Assembly (NCBI GenBank): GCA_900551815.1
Contig: URXE01000017.1
Location: 1-36,104, forward strand
Reading direction: 5' to 3'
Origin: an uncultured Collinsella sp.
Lineage (GTDB): Bacteria; Actinomycetota; Coriobacteriia; Coriobacteriales; Coriobacteriaceae
Length of the DNA stretch: 36,104 nucleotides
Each line of letters opens with the position of its first letter. Position 1 is the first letter of the stretch. Below the pieces are notes generated by a model. It did not search any database. It was not told where the DNA came from and worked only from the letters and a program-made list of their open reading frames with translations. This document shows, in pieces, positions 24,143 to 32,592 of this stretch. The translations under genes and the position numbers were made by a program.

Positions 24143-26317
24143 CTAATTGTTCAGCATGCGGTCGAAGCTTCCCGAGTCGCCATCCCGATAGTCTGCGGTC
24201 ATCAGAATCTCCTGCGGAATGCGCCCGCCCTCGCGCAGCACGTTGCGGAACTGCACGCGCGTAACCATGGGCAGATCCTTGATCGTCGCCGCCAGGTTCT
24301 GCGGCACGCCCTGGTTGGCAGCCGCGGGCTCGCACTCGCCGCCGGCCTTCACGCGACGCTTATGCTCGGCGAGCATAGCGCGATACATGCCGGCATGCAG
24401 GCGAATCTCAACCACATTGGCATTGCGAGTCTGCTCGACGATACGCGCGCCCTCGCGGTCGATATCGCCCACGTAGTAGACGTAGTTAAAGCGATAGCCA
24501 ATCTCGGCCAGATAATCGTCCAGGGCATGCGAGACGCTCGCCTTGCATCCGCCGCCAAAAATCACGCCGCCCACCTTGATGCCAAAGAGCTTGGCGTGCT
24601 TGCGGCCACGCAGCAGCTTGACGATCTCGTCGTAGGTGTCCAGGTTCTCGACCATAATGAACGGCTTGTCGGCTCCCAGCGTAAAAAAGCCCGTAAAGTG
24701 CACGGGGCGATTGGGGGCGACCTTGATCGCCTGCATGCTGATGCCCTTTTCGGTCATACGCCTGATCAGGCGCTCACCGTGCTTGCCGTCAAAAGCCTTC
24801 TCGTCGTTAAAGATCTGGTAGGCACGCTGGCGGCGCGAGGCAACCGGCGTATCGGCACCTCGGTTCTGCTCGATCCAAGCCTGGATGATTGCGATTTCCT
24901 CGGCAATCTTGCGGTTGGACATCTCGTTGTGCTGAGTGCGCTGCGGAGCCTTTTTGCCGTCCTTGCCCTCGACCTTTACGATCTGTGTCTGCTGCTCCTT
25001 GATCTTGGAGAGCGCCATAGGCGTGGGGACAACCTTGAGCAGCTGCCTGCCTAAAACGCGGGCAAGGGCAAACGCCGAGACCTCGCCGTGGACGGACGAC
25101 TTGGGCTGCTGGGCAGCAGTATCTGCTGCGGCAGACTCCGGCTTCTTCTGAGACTTGCGCTTAGAATCGCCCTGGGAATTGCGCTCGTGCTTCGGCATAG
25201 ACGCCTGCTTCTGCGGACGATCGAACTTGCTCTCCTTCGCCGGCTGGCGCTTAGGCTGCCCCGAAGAAACCTCGGCCTTCGCATCCTCGTTCTGCGGCGT
25301 GGTCTTCTCGGTTGCAGTCTCGGCATGGGAACTGCGGCCCCCACGATGGCGACGGCGGCGAGGCTTGCTCGACGCGCCCTGCTCCGCCTGCTCATCAGTA
25401 GGCTGCTGGCCCTTGGCCTCGGCATCAACCTCAAGCCGCGGCTCAACAGGCTTTTGCTCGCGAGCCACCGGCTCAACGGCCTTCTCGTCCTGGGTGGTCG
25501 AAACCGACTCGCCCTTCTCCTGACGCTTTACGGGATACGCACGTCCCGCAAAACCGCGGCCGGGACGACACGAACCCGGAGCCTTCTTGGCAGACTCCTC
25601 AACATCGTCTGCAACCTCAGAAGACCCTTCAACCTCACGCGCGGCATCCTGCTGTGCAGTCTTAAAGTGAGCACCGCGACGACGCTTGGGCTCTTGGGCC
25701 TCCACGGGCTTTTGCTCCCTCGCGGGCTTCTGCGACTCGGCAGCAACCTCGGTCTCAACAGCCTCAGCATCCGTCTCACCCTTTCGAGCAACGGCGCGAC
25801 GGAAGCGCTCCTGCTGGGCGCGGCGCTGCGCATCGCGCTTGCCACCCCCGCCAAAACCGCCGCGTCCTGCCTTGGCCGTAAAGGCACGCACGACGTTCTC
25901 ATCGAGCAACTCATCGGTATCGACATGCTCACGCGGAGCAGCTTCTTCCACAGCAGGCACGTCAGCGGAATCCTCGACGACAAAATCTTCGACGGACTCG
26001 GCAGGCTGCTCCTGGACATCGCGGATCTCGGCATTGATGGTATAGAACGCCGGGCGCCCGTTAATGCCGCTACCCTCGATCTTGGTCACGATCTTTGCCG
26101 CGATAAGCTCATCGCGCATCGCCTTGGTGTCGCACTCCTTATCGACGGAGCGGAAAATCTGCGCCAGCGCACTCGACTTAATCTTGAGCGCCTTGCGGCA
26201 AAGCAGGTCGTAGGCAACCAGCTTGGCACGCTCAGCAGAAAGCGACGTCTGGCTGCTCAGGCGCTCAGCCAAAGCATTGACATTGTTTTGATTATCGGAA
26301 TATACCGTCTTGGCCAC
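24143..26317 (-). CDS. Large protein with C-terminal JetD-like (DUF2220) Toprim domain and long charged linker
   Basis: 724 residues. N-terminal ~100 residues look like a helical/winged-helix domain (AKLVAYDLLCRKALKIKSSALAQIFRS ... INGRPAFYTI). Residues ~110-390 are low-complexity, rich in K, R, E, Q, A, with no predicted fold. The C-terminal ~330 residues contain PFIMVENLDTYDEI (Glu557) and YYVGDIDREGARI (Asp618, Asp620), the acidic pattern of the Toprim nuclease domain of Wadjet JetD and DUF2220 proteins. No JetA, JetB or JetC homologue is in the window. GTG at 26317 preferred: AAAGGGG lies just upstream, whereas an in-frame ATG at 26341 overlaps a possible promoter. Role unknown; plausibly DNA cleavage or topology. 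Confidence 0.72.
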   Translation of the reverse strand: MAKTVYSDNQNNVNALAERLSSQTSLSAERAKLVAYDLLCRKALKIKSSALAQIFRSVDKECDTKAMRDELIAAKIVTKIEGSGINGRPAFYTINAEIRDVQEQPAESVEDFVVEDSADVPAVEEAAPREHVDTDELLDENVVRAFTAKAGRGGFGGGGKRDAQRRAQQERFRRAVARKGETDAEAVETEVAAESQKPAREQKPVEAQEPKRRRGAHFKTAQQDAAREVEGSSEVADDVEESAKKAPGSCRPGRGFAGRAYPVKRQEKGESVSTTQDEKAVEPVAREQKPVEPRLEVDAEAKGQQPTDEQAEQGASSKPRRRRHRGGRSSHAETATEKTTPQNEDAKAEVSSGQPKRQPAKESKFDRPQKQASMPKHERNSQGDSKRKSQKKPESAAADTAAQQPKSSVHGEVSAFALARVLGRQLLKVVPTPMALSKIKEQQTQIVKVEGKDGKKAPQRTQHNEMSNRKIAEEIAIIQAWIEQNRGADTPVASRRQRAYQIFNDEKAFDGKHGERLIRRMTEKGISMQAIKVAPNRPVHFTGFFTLGADKPFIMVENLDTYDEIVKLLRGRKHAKLFGIKVGGVIFGGGCKASVSHALDDYLAEIGYRFNYVYYVGDIDREGARIVEQTRNANVVEIRLHAGMYRAMLAEHKRRVKAGGECEPAAANQGVPQNLAATIKDLPMVTRVQFRNVLREGGRIPQEILMTADYRDGDSGSFDRMLNN

Positions 26318-26422
26318 GGGGCCCCTTTCATATGTACACATATACGTCTATATGGTACAACGCGCGCCCTTATCCACGCAAAACATCTGCGAGAACACTC
26401 GAGCGTCACCCGCTTTTGCATG

Positions 26423-26461
26423 AAAAAAGACCGAGCCCGCGAAGTCGCGGACCCGGTCTTT
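26423..26461 (-). terminator. Intrinsic terminator of cstA
   Basis: AAAGACCG.GCCCGCGA / TCGCGGACCCGGTCTTT hairpin; on the minus strand it ends in TTTTTTC. It lies 40 bases after the cstA stop. Confidence 0.9.
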
Positions 26462-26500
26462 CCGAGTCATATAGATGTGACGTTCAACTCGTCAGGTCGA

Positions 26501-28390
26501 CTAAGCCTTGGCGGCCTCGGCGTCGACAGGAGCCTCGGCAGCAGCAGCGCGGCCATACTCGGCCTTGCCCATCTCGGACCACTCGGGCTCCTCGTCAGGC
26601 ATGGAGCCAGCCTCCTTGCCGAAGAACTCCTTGAGGCAGTTGACGGCGACGATGAGGCCCAGGACCATCAGCAGGACGGCAAAGACGAGCTGCAGGCCCT
26701 TGGTGGCGGCGACGGAGACGGCGGCCGTGGTGGCGGTAGCCGGGATGGTGCCGAAGAAGCCGTAAGCCTGGACAGCGGCCATGCAGCCCATGGCGCTCTG
26801 GACCAGCGAGGTGAAGGTGCAGCAGAGCAGGAAGACGACGGGCACGTAGAGCATCCAACCCTTGCGGCCGGTGCACTTGCAGAACACGGCGAGGGTGATC
26901 ATGGTCATGCCGCCGAGCAGCTGGTTGGAAGCACCAAAGAGCGGCCAGATGTTGGCATAGCCACCAAAAGCGAGGGCGAGACCGGGAAGCAGGGTAACGA
27001 CCGTGGCGAACCAGGGGTTGCCGAGGACCTTCATGTAGCCGGCCTTGGACTCGATGGCCAGGGCGTCGTTGGTCTGGGCAAAGAACTCGGAGAACGAGGT
27101 GCGGGCGATGCGGGCGACGGCGTCGAGCGAGGTCAGGGCCAGAGCGGAGACGTTCATGGTCATGAAGACGGTAGCGAGCGTGCCGTCAACACCGAAGGCC
27201 TGCATACCGCGGGAGATGCCAGCGGCGAAGATCTGGAACGGGGTGGAAGCGACACCGGCGTTGAGGGCGCCGGTACCGGCGGTGTTCATATCGGAGAACA
27301 TGATGCCGGCGACGATGATGGCAAGGATGCCGACGAAGGACTCGACAATCATGGCGCCGTAACCGACCTTGACGGCGTCCTGCTCCTTCTCGACCTGTTT
27401 AGAAGAGGTGCCGGAAGAAACGAGGCTGTGGAAACCGGAGAGAGCACCGCAAGCGACAGAGACGAACAGGACCGGGAACATCATGCCGGAGGCAGTGGAG
27501 AAGCCGGTAAAGACCGGAGCGGTGATAGTGGCCTGACCGTTGACGCCCAGGACGACGATGCCGAGGACAGCGCAGACGATCATGACGATCATCATGATGG
27601 AAGTGAGGTAGTCACGCGGAGTCTTGAGCATCTGGATGGGCATAGCGCCAGCGAAGACCAGGTAGACCATGACGACGGCGAACCACTGGAACTTATCCAG
27701 GTAGACCGGGAACTGCATACCGACGGCGAACATGAGTACCATGAGGACCACGCCGGTGACGAACTCGGCAGCGCCGGTGAGGTTGAACTTCTTCTGGGCC
27801 CAACCAAAGGCGATAGCGACGAAGGTGAACAGGATGGAGATGGTACCAGCGCAGCCGGCGGCATAGGACTTAGTGAAGTCGACGGCACCGGTAGCAGCAC
27901 CAGAAGCGTCAACGGCCGGGGTGAACATGAACGTCTTGCAGACCATGTCGGTGAAAGCGGCGATGACGATGATGCAGAACAGCCAGCAGAACAGCAGGAA
28001 CAGGCGACGGCCGGTCTTGCCGATGTACTTCTCGATGAGCTGAGCGAGCGACTTGCCGTTGTTCTTCATCGAAGCGTACAGGGCGCCAAAGTCGTGGACG
28101 GCGCCAAAGAAGATGCCGCCGACGAGGACCCAGAGCACGACGGGCAGCCAGCCAAAGGCCATGGCGACGATCGTACCCGTGACAGGGCCGGCACCGCAGA
28201 TCGAGCTGAACTGGTGCGAGAACGCGGTGAAGGCGGAGACGGGCGAGAAGCTCTTGCCGTCCTTCATGCGCTTGGCCGGCGTGAGGGCCTCTTTGTCAAC
28301 GCCCCACTTGTTGGCCAACCAGCGGCCGTAGCCCAGATAGCCGCAGGCGAGCACCGCCGCAGCCACAACCATGAGCAAAACTCCGTTCAT
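26501..28390 (-). CDS. cstA: CstA-family transporter (carbon starvation protein / pyruvate or peptide uptake)
   Basis: 629 residues, about 16 membrane segments. Family blocks: FSSICGAGPVTGTIVA, VHDFGALYASMKNNGKSLAQLIEKYIG, SGFHSLVSSGTSSKQV and LFGASNQLLGGMTM. CstA/BtsT proteins import pyruvate (BtsT) or are needed for peptide use in starvation (CstA); the substrate here is not decided. C terminus is an acidic Ala-rich tail. GGAGG lies eight bases before the ATG. It is monocistronic, with its own terminator and a ~235-base structured leader containing an intrinsic terminator, so expression is probably controlled by attenuation. Confidence 0.93.
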   Translation of the reverse strand: MNGVLLMVVAAAVLACGYLGYGRWLANKWGVDKEALTPAKRMKDGKSFSPVSAFTAFSHQFSSICGAGPVTGTIVAMAFGWLPVVLWVLVGGIFFGAVHDFGALYASMKNNGKSLAQLIEKYIGKTGRRLFLLFCWLFCIIVIAAFTDMVCKTFMFTPAVDASGAATGAVDFTKSYAAGCAGTISILFTFVAIAFGWAQKKFNLTGAAEFVTGVVLMVLMFAVGMQFPVYLDKFQWFAVVMVYLVFAGAMPIQMLKTPRDYLTSIMMIVMIVCAVLGIVVLGVNGQATITAPVFTGFSTASGMMFPVLFVSVACGALSGFHSLVSSGTSSKQVEKEQDAVKVGYGAMIVESFVGILAIIVAGIMFSDMNTAGTGALNAGVASTPFQIFAAGISRGMQAFGVDGTLATVFMTMNVSALALTSLDAVARIARTSFSEFFAQTNDALAIESKAGYMKVLGNPWFATVVTLLPGLALAFGGYANIWPLFGASNQLLGGMTMITLAVFCKCTGRKGWMLYVPVVFLLCCTFTSLVQSAMGCMAAVQAYGFFGTIPATATTAAVSVAATKGLQLVFAVLLMVLGLIVAVNCLKEFFGKEAGSMPDEEPEWSEMGKAEYGRAAAAEAPVDAEAAKA

Positions 28391-28425
28391 TACATTTCCT
28401 CCTCTAAAAAGAACTACTCAGACAT

Positions 28426-28464
28426 AAAAAATGAGGGCCGTCGGTTGCGCTCGACGGCCCTCAT
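28426..28464 (-). terminator. Leader terminator (attenuator) upstream of cstA
   Basis: ATGAGGGCCGTCG and CGACGGCCCTCAT form a 13-bp perfect stem with an 8-base loop; on the minus strand it is followed by TTTTTT. It lies 35 bases before the cstA start, downstream of the probable promoter, so transcription must pass it to reach the gene. Confidence 0.85.
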
Positions 28465-28475
28465 CTTCATCAGCC

Positions 28476-28613
28476 GCCCGTTATCGTACGGGCTAGCTGT
28501 ATGTGCTAACCCGCATCAGATAATTACTACGCTGATAATGTTTAGCTGATGCGTGAACATGTCTGAGAAATCCTCTTCAATCATGATGTGAACGATCCGT
28601 GCGTGTTCACATC
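28476..28613 (-). promoter_or_regulatory. Structured 5' leader of cstA, possible riboswitch or attenuator
   Basis: Inverted repeats in the leader (plus coordinates): GATGTGAAC 28585-28593 with GTTCACATC 28605-28613; CGCATCAG 28512-28519 with CTGATGCG 28546-28553; GGGCTAGC 28490-28497 with GCTAACCC 28505-28512; GCCCGT 28476-28481 with ACGGGC 28488-28493. The last two share bases 28490-28493 and cannot form together, the hallmark of a switch. No known riboswitch class is recognised. Confidence 0.55.
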
Positions 28614-28631
28614 CCCCAGTGGTTGAAAAGG

Positions 28632-28660
28632 AGTATGAAACTTTAGTTACCTAAAGTCAA
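28632..28660 (-). promoter_or_regulatory. cstA promoter with embedded operator
   Basis: Minus strand TTGACT (plus 28655-28660), 17-base spacer, CATACT (plus 28632-28637). The spacer is filled by the dyad ACTTTAG-TTAC-CTAAAGT (28640-28657), a clear operator shape that would block RNA polymerase when bound. The regulator is unknown. Confidence 0.65.
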
Positions 28661-28757
28661 CGCAAATATGTAATGAATTTTCAACTTTTTTGAATTTCTC
28701 GGTATAAAACGCCACTGACCTCGTACTTTACCCAACGACAGTTTTTGCTTGAGAGAT

Positions 28758-28789
28758 GCCCCCGAGAGCGGCGGGAGCCGGGGGCTCCC
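28758..28789. other. GC-rich hairpin region in the cstA - structured element gap
   Basis: GCCCCCG/CGGGGGC (28758-28785) and, alternatively, GGGAGCC-GGG-GGCTCCC (28773-28789) can form. No U-tract. Apart from this, 28661-28926 shows no gene: small open frames there have no ribosome-binding site or recognisable content. Confidence 0.4.
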
Positions 28790-28926
28790 CTCCCAAATGT
28801 GGAGCAAAGCTCCGCACACCAACTTTTTCTTTCAGCTAAAGAACGCCGGAAATTCGACGCTGGCTTGTTAGCCTTGCTGGACGTTGTCGACGCCAAACTA
28901 GCTCAGAAGCTATATCGATACAGAAA

Positions 28927-29061
28927 GGTCCCCGGCCGGAGGGGCCGGATATAAGGTTTATCGCGAGTTCCGCACGCAAAGAAGGCCACTTAATGTGGCC
29001 TTCGTCTTGCGCAGGACTGTAGAGCAGGAAACCTTATATCCGGCCCCTCCGACCGGGGACC
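28927..29061 (-). repeat. Structured intergenic element, copy 3 (33-bp outer helix with one wobble)
   Basis: Arms 28927-28959 and 29029-29061 pair over 33 bases with a single exception: C28936 opposite A29052. In a minus-strand transcript that pair is G-U, still paired; in a plus-strand transcript it would be C-A. Core as in the other copies: TATCGCGAGTTCCGCACG, inner hairpin GAAGGCCAC-TTAAT-GTGGCCTTC, GCAGGACTGTAGAGCAGG. It begins 12 bases after the stop of the tsaB-rimI-tsaD gene. Confidence 0.85.
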
Positions 29062-29073
29062 GCACCGTACCAG

Positions 29074-31458
29074 CTACAGCGTCATGTTCGGATCGGCGTC
29101 GACATCGAACGGCGAGATTTCTCCTCGGTCGAATTTACGGCGGGCGACCTCCGCGATCATGGCGGCGTTGTCGGTGCATGCCGAGAGAGGCGGCACCGTC
29201 ACGCGGATACCCTGGCGCCCGAGCTTCTTGATCATCATCTCGCGCAGATGCGGATTGGCCGAGACGCCGCCGCCGATGCAGTATTCCTTGCATCCGGTGG
29301 CATGCAGCGCGTTCTTGGCCTTCTTGTACTGAACGTCAAAGACCGCAGCCTCAAACGAAGCCGCCAGATCGGGCAGGTGAATCGTACGCCCGGCTTTGGT
29401 CTCCTGCTCAATGTAGAGCGTCACGGCCGTCTTGAGTCCCGAAAGCGAGAATCGATAGTCTCCCCTACTATTGAGCGCACGGGGGAAGTCAATCGCCTTT
29501 GGATTGCCCGTCTCGGCCAGTTTGGAAATGATGGGGCCGCCGGGATAGCCCAGACCCAGTGCCTTAGCCACCTTGTCGAAGGCCTCACCCACGGCGTCGT
29601 CGAGCGTCTCGCCGAGCACCTCGTAGTCGCCCCATGCCTTGACGTGAACAAGCATGGTATGACCGCCCGAGACGAGCGTGAAGATAAACGGCGGCTTGAG
29701 ATCGGGCTGCGCCAGCAGGTTGGCGAACAGATGACCCTCCAGATGGTTGACGCACACGAGCGGTTTACCGGCGGCATAGGCAAAGCCCTTGGCGAAGGCG
29801 ACGCCCACCACCAGAGCACCCACCAGGCCCGGGCCCTGCGTCACGCCAACAGCGGCAAGCTCGCTCGGCGCGATGGCTCCGCCCTCAAGACCAAGCGATG
29901 CCGCGGCATCCTCGAGCGCCGCGTCCACGACGCTCACGATCACCTCAACGTGCTTGCGCGAAGCGATCTCGGGCACTACGCCGCCAAAACGGGCATGAAA
30001 ATCGATCTGCGTCGAAACCTGATTGGCCAGCATATTACCGTCCGCATCGATAATCGCCACAGCCGTCTCATCGCACGAGCTCTCGATGGCGAGCACCAGG
30101 CGACGGCGCTCAATTTCGGCGCGCTCCTCAACGGCGCGCTCGGGTGCAGGTAGCGGCCATACACGCTGCTCAGCCGCCGTCGGCTCGGGCGAAGCGTTGT
30201 CAACCGGGAGCACCAAGGGCAGCGGCGCCGTCATGACGATGGCATCTTTGCCAACACCGTAGTAACCACGGCGGCGGCCCGCCTCGGTAAAGCCCAGGGA
30301 GGCATAGAGCGCAATAGCGCCCTCGTTGCCATCCTCAACCTCGAGCGAGGCGGTCGTACAGCCGAGCATCTGGGCATCGTAGCTCACGTGCGACAGCAGC
30401 TTGCGGGCAATGCCCTCGCGGCGATGTTGCGAGTAGACGGCAACATCCAGAATCTGCACGTCACCGTCTACGACCATGCCACCGGCAAGCCCCAGCAGCT
30501 GACCGTCGTCGTGCGCCACCCACCAGCTGCGCGGCGCCGCAACATCCTCGCCCAGCTCGGACAGGAACATGCCCGGCGTCCACGCCTCGTGTCCGGCGCC
30601 TTCAAAGCAGGCGGCCTCCAGCGCACTTGCGCCCTCGGCGTCCGCCGCACCCATGGGGCGGAATTGCAGATGGCGACCGGCGAGCTCATCGGCGACGCCC
30701 GTAATTTCGCTCTGCGCGCTCTCGGCAAGACCGAGGCGTTTGCGCTCGTTTTCCTCGGCATCAGAAAGGCGCGTATAGATCGGAAGGACGCGGGCCGGGT
30801 CGCCGTCACCCGCGGCATGTGCAAGGAGGAGGCCCTCGCCCGAAGGCCACCACAAGCCGCGCTCTACGCAGCGAGCGGCCTCATCCTCGCCCAGCAGCTT
30901 GCCATAGCGCACGAGACCGTCGCCAGTCAGCTGAACCTGATCCCAGTCCGCGGCTTGGCGCCACTCATCAAGCGCCACGGCAGCCTTGACCACGTGCTCG
31001 CGCTCAAACTGACGCTCGGGGCCCTCGTCGCTCAGCACATACAAAGCCGGATACACCTCGCCGCGCATGGCATCGGCCAGAATGCCGAGCTTGCCACGCA
31101 CGCCAGCCTTCCACGCGGTCCATGCGCAGGCATCGAGCGTCGACACGCCCAACAGCGGCACGTTGGCACCGCGCGCCAGGCCCTTGGCGGTGGAAATGCC
31201 GATACGCACGCCGGTAAACGAACCCGGACCGCGACCGACGACGTAACTGCCCACGTCAGCACGGTCCATGCCGGCCTGAGCAAGCACGCTGTCGACGGTA
31301 TTCACGAGCTCCACATTGGCATGGCGACGGCACATATGGTCGCCACTCACCAGCTTCGCCTCGCCCGTCTGCCCATCAATCCAGCTTGCCGCGCAGGCAA
31401 GCATATCGGTCGAAGTATCGAGCGCCACCACCAGCGCGTAATCGTTATGCAAGCTCAT
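29074..31458 (-). CDS. tsaD: Fused TsaB-RimI-TsaD: tRNA threonylcarbamoyladenosine synthesis plus N-acetyltransferase
   Basis: 794 residues with three domains. About 8-230: TsaB-like (VVALDTSTDMLACAA, VVGRGPGSFTGVRIG). About 265-415: GNAT acetyltransferase of the RimI type (VDGDVQILDVAVYSQHRREGIARKLL, then ASLEVEDGNEGAIALYASLGF). About 455-794: TsaD (LAIESSCDETAVAI, GPGLVGALVVG, metal ligands His572 and His576 in NHLEGH, ISGG-like VSGGHTML). TsaB and TsaD with TsaE and TsaC make t6A37 in ANN-decoding tRNAs; the fusion holds the TsaB/TsaD pair at 1:1. Start at ATG 31458, overlapping tsaE by 14 bases; AAGG upstream. Last gene of the acpS operon, followed by structured element copy 3. Confidence 0.95.
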   Translation of the reverse strand: MSLHNDYALVVALDTSTDMLACAASWIDGQTGEAKLVSGDHMCRRHANVELVNTVDSVLAQAGMDRADVGSYVVGRGPGSFTGVRIGISTAKGLARGANVPLLGVSTLDACAWTAWKAGVRGKLGILADAMRGEVYPALYVLSDEGPERQFEREHVVKAAVALDEWRQAADWDQVQLTGDGLVRYGKLLGEDEAARCVERGLWWPSGEGLLLAHAAGDGDPARVLPIYTRLSDAEENERKRLGLAESAQSEITGVADELAGRHLQFRPMGAADAEGASALEAACFEGAGHEAWTPGMFLSELGEDVAAPRSWWVAHDDGQLLGLAGGMVVDGDVQILDVAVYSQHRREGIARKLLSHVSYDAQMLGCTTASLEVEDGNEGAIALYASLGFTEAGRRRGYYGVGKDAIVMTAPLPLVLPVDNASPEPTAAEQRVWPLPAPERAVEERAEIERRRLVLAIESSCDETAVAIIDADGNMLANQVSTQIDFHARFGGVVPEIASRKHVEVIVSVVDAALEDAAASLGLEGGAIAPSELAAVGVTQGPGLVGALVVGVAFAKGFAYAAGKPLVCVNHLEGHLFANLLAQPDLKPPFIFTLVSGGHTMLVHVKAWGDYEVLGETLDDAVGEAFDKVAKALGLGYPGGPIISKLAETGNPKAIDFPRALNSRGDYRFSLSGLKTAVTLYIEQETKAGRTIHLPDLAASFEAAVFDVQYKKAKNALHATGCKEYCIGGGVSANPHLREMMIKKLGRQGIRVTVPPLSACTDNAAMIAEVARRKFDRGEISPFDVDADPNMTL

Positions 31459-31951
31459 CTTGTACAGCCTTATCAATCAAATCAGAAAGCTCCGCTGCGC
31501 GCCCGCCGTGCGCCTCGAGCGTTATCGTTCGCACGTCGCTATCGTTCTCATCACGCTTAAGCGTTACCGAAAGATACTCGTCTGTCAGTTCATCCTGAAA
31601 CTGTTCGCCCCACTCCAGCAGACAGGCACCCTCATAGCCCAGTACATCGAAAATGCCCGTATCCTCGAGCTCGTAAGCATGCTCCAGACGGTACAGGTCA
31701 AAGTGGAACAGCGGAATACGCCCCTGATCATGAACGGCCATGAGTGCGAATGTGGGGCTCGTGACCATATGGCCGTCGCCCAGACCACGCGAAACGCCCT
31801 TGGTAAAGTGGGTTTTGCCCACACCCAAGCCGCCGGTCAAGATCAGCACATCACCATCTTCCAGGCACGGCGCGACCAGCTCGCCAAAATGCTCCGTATC
31901 GGCAGAGCAAGCCGTTTTATAAATACCTACCCCCAGGCGTTCCAGGGACAT
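31445..31951 (-). CDS. tsaE: tRNA t6A biosynthesis ATPase TsaE
   Basis: 168 residues; the P-loop ATPase that resets the TsaBD complex after each t6A cycle. Walker A TGGLGVGKTHF (Lys46), SPTFALM, and FHFDLYRLEHAYELED are family hallmarks; LLEWGEQF follows. AAGGAG precedes the ATG by six bases. The C-terminal ~20 residues extend a little past the usual end. Overlaps the TsaB-RimI-TsaD gene by 14 bases, matching physical partnership. Confidence 0.95.
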   Translation of the reverse strand: MSLERLGVGIYKTACSADTEHFGELVAPCLEDGDVLILTGGLGVGKTHFTKGVSRGLGDGHMVTSPTFALMAVHDQGRIPLFHFDLYRLEHAYELEDTGIFDVLGYEGACLLEWGEQFQDELTDEYLSVTLKRDENDSDVRTITLEAHGGRAAELSDLIDKAVQDELA

Positions 31952-31963
31952 ATATGCTCCTTA

Positions 31964-32584
31964 TTATTCCGAGGCACCCTCTGGCGCGGGATGCCGCTCC
32001 AGATAGTCGCCCAGCATCTTAAAGTCTTCCTCCAGCAGCTCCTGCCACGCCGGATTACGCAGCGCCGCCGCCGGATGGAACGTGGGCATCACCACAAAAT
32101 GCCCCATCTGATGGAACCTGCCGCGCAGCTTGGTGATGCCGATCTCGGTCTTAAGCACAAAGTGCGTCGCAGGGTTACCGAGCGTCACGATGATGTCGGG
32201 CCAAATGCTTCGAATCTGCTCACGCAAAAACGGTGAACAGGCCAGCACTTCCTCGGGCCGAGGATTGCGATTTCCCGGCGGTCGACACTTAAGCACGTTG
32301 GCAATGTAGACGTCTTCGCGCTTGAGGCCAGCCAGCGACAGGATGCCGTTGAGATCCTCGCCCGCCGCCCCCACAAACGGTTCGCCTTGCAGATCCTCGT
32401 TACGCCCCGGCGCCTCGCCGATAAACATGACGCGGGCGTGGGGGTTTCCCACGCCAAACACGATGTTATGGCGCGACTGATAGAGCTGGCAGAGATGGCA
32501 GTCGCCTAAAACAGCCTCAATCTCCTCGAGTGCAACCTCGCGCGGCGCTTGGTGACTATGTCCGGGGATGTGCATGACACCCAT
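31964..32584 (-). CDS. Uracil-DNA glycosylase, type 4 (Fe-S cluster)
   Basis: 206 residues; removes uracil from DNA in base-excision repair. Motif A GEAPGRNED (from Gly56), motif B HPAAALR, and four cysteines placed for a 4Fe-4S cluster (CHLC at 29-32, NVLKCRPPGNRNPR, ACSPFL), which define family 4. The ATG at 32584 with AGGAG six bases upstream is chosen; an upstream in-frame ATG lies inside alr. Eight bases after alr and 12 before tsaE, so co-transcribed with them although functionally unrelated. Confidence 0.93.
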   Translation of the reverse strand: MGVMHIPGHSHQAPREVALEEIEAVLGDCHLCQLYQSRHNIVFGVGNPHARVMFIGEAPGRNEDLQGEPFVGAAGEDLNGILSLAGLKREDVYIANVLKCRPPGNRNPRPEEVLACSPFLREQIRSIWPDIIVTLGNPATHFVLKTEIGITKLRGRFHQMGHFVVMPTFHPAAALRNPAWQELLEEDFKMLGDYLERHPAPEGASE

Positions 32585-32592
32585 AGTGGCTC

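Noticed and set aside
25088..28549. 1153-codon open frame on the plus strand, rich in Gly, Asp, Leu and Arg
   Set aside because: Antisense shadow of the JetD-like gene and cstA; low-complexity composition, no ribosome-binding site or recognisable domain, while the minus-strand frames give clear protein families.
28681..28896. 71-codon minus-strand frame between cstA and structured element copy 3
   Set aside because: No ribosome-binding site, overlaps GC-rich hairpins, composition not protein-like.
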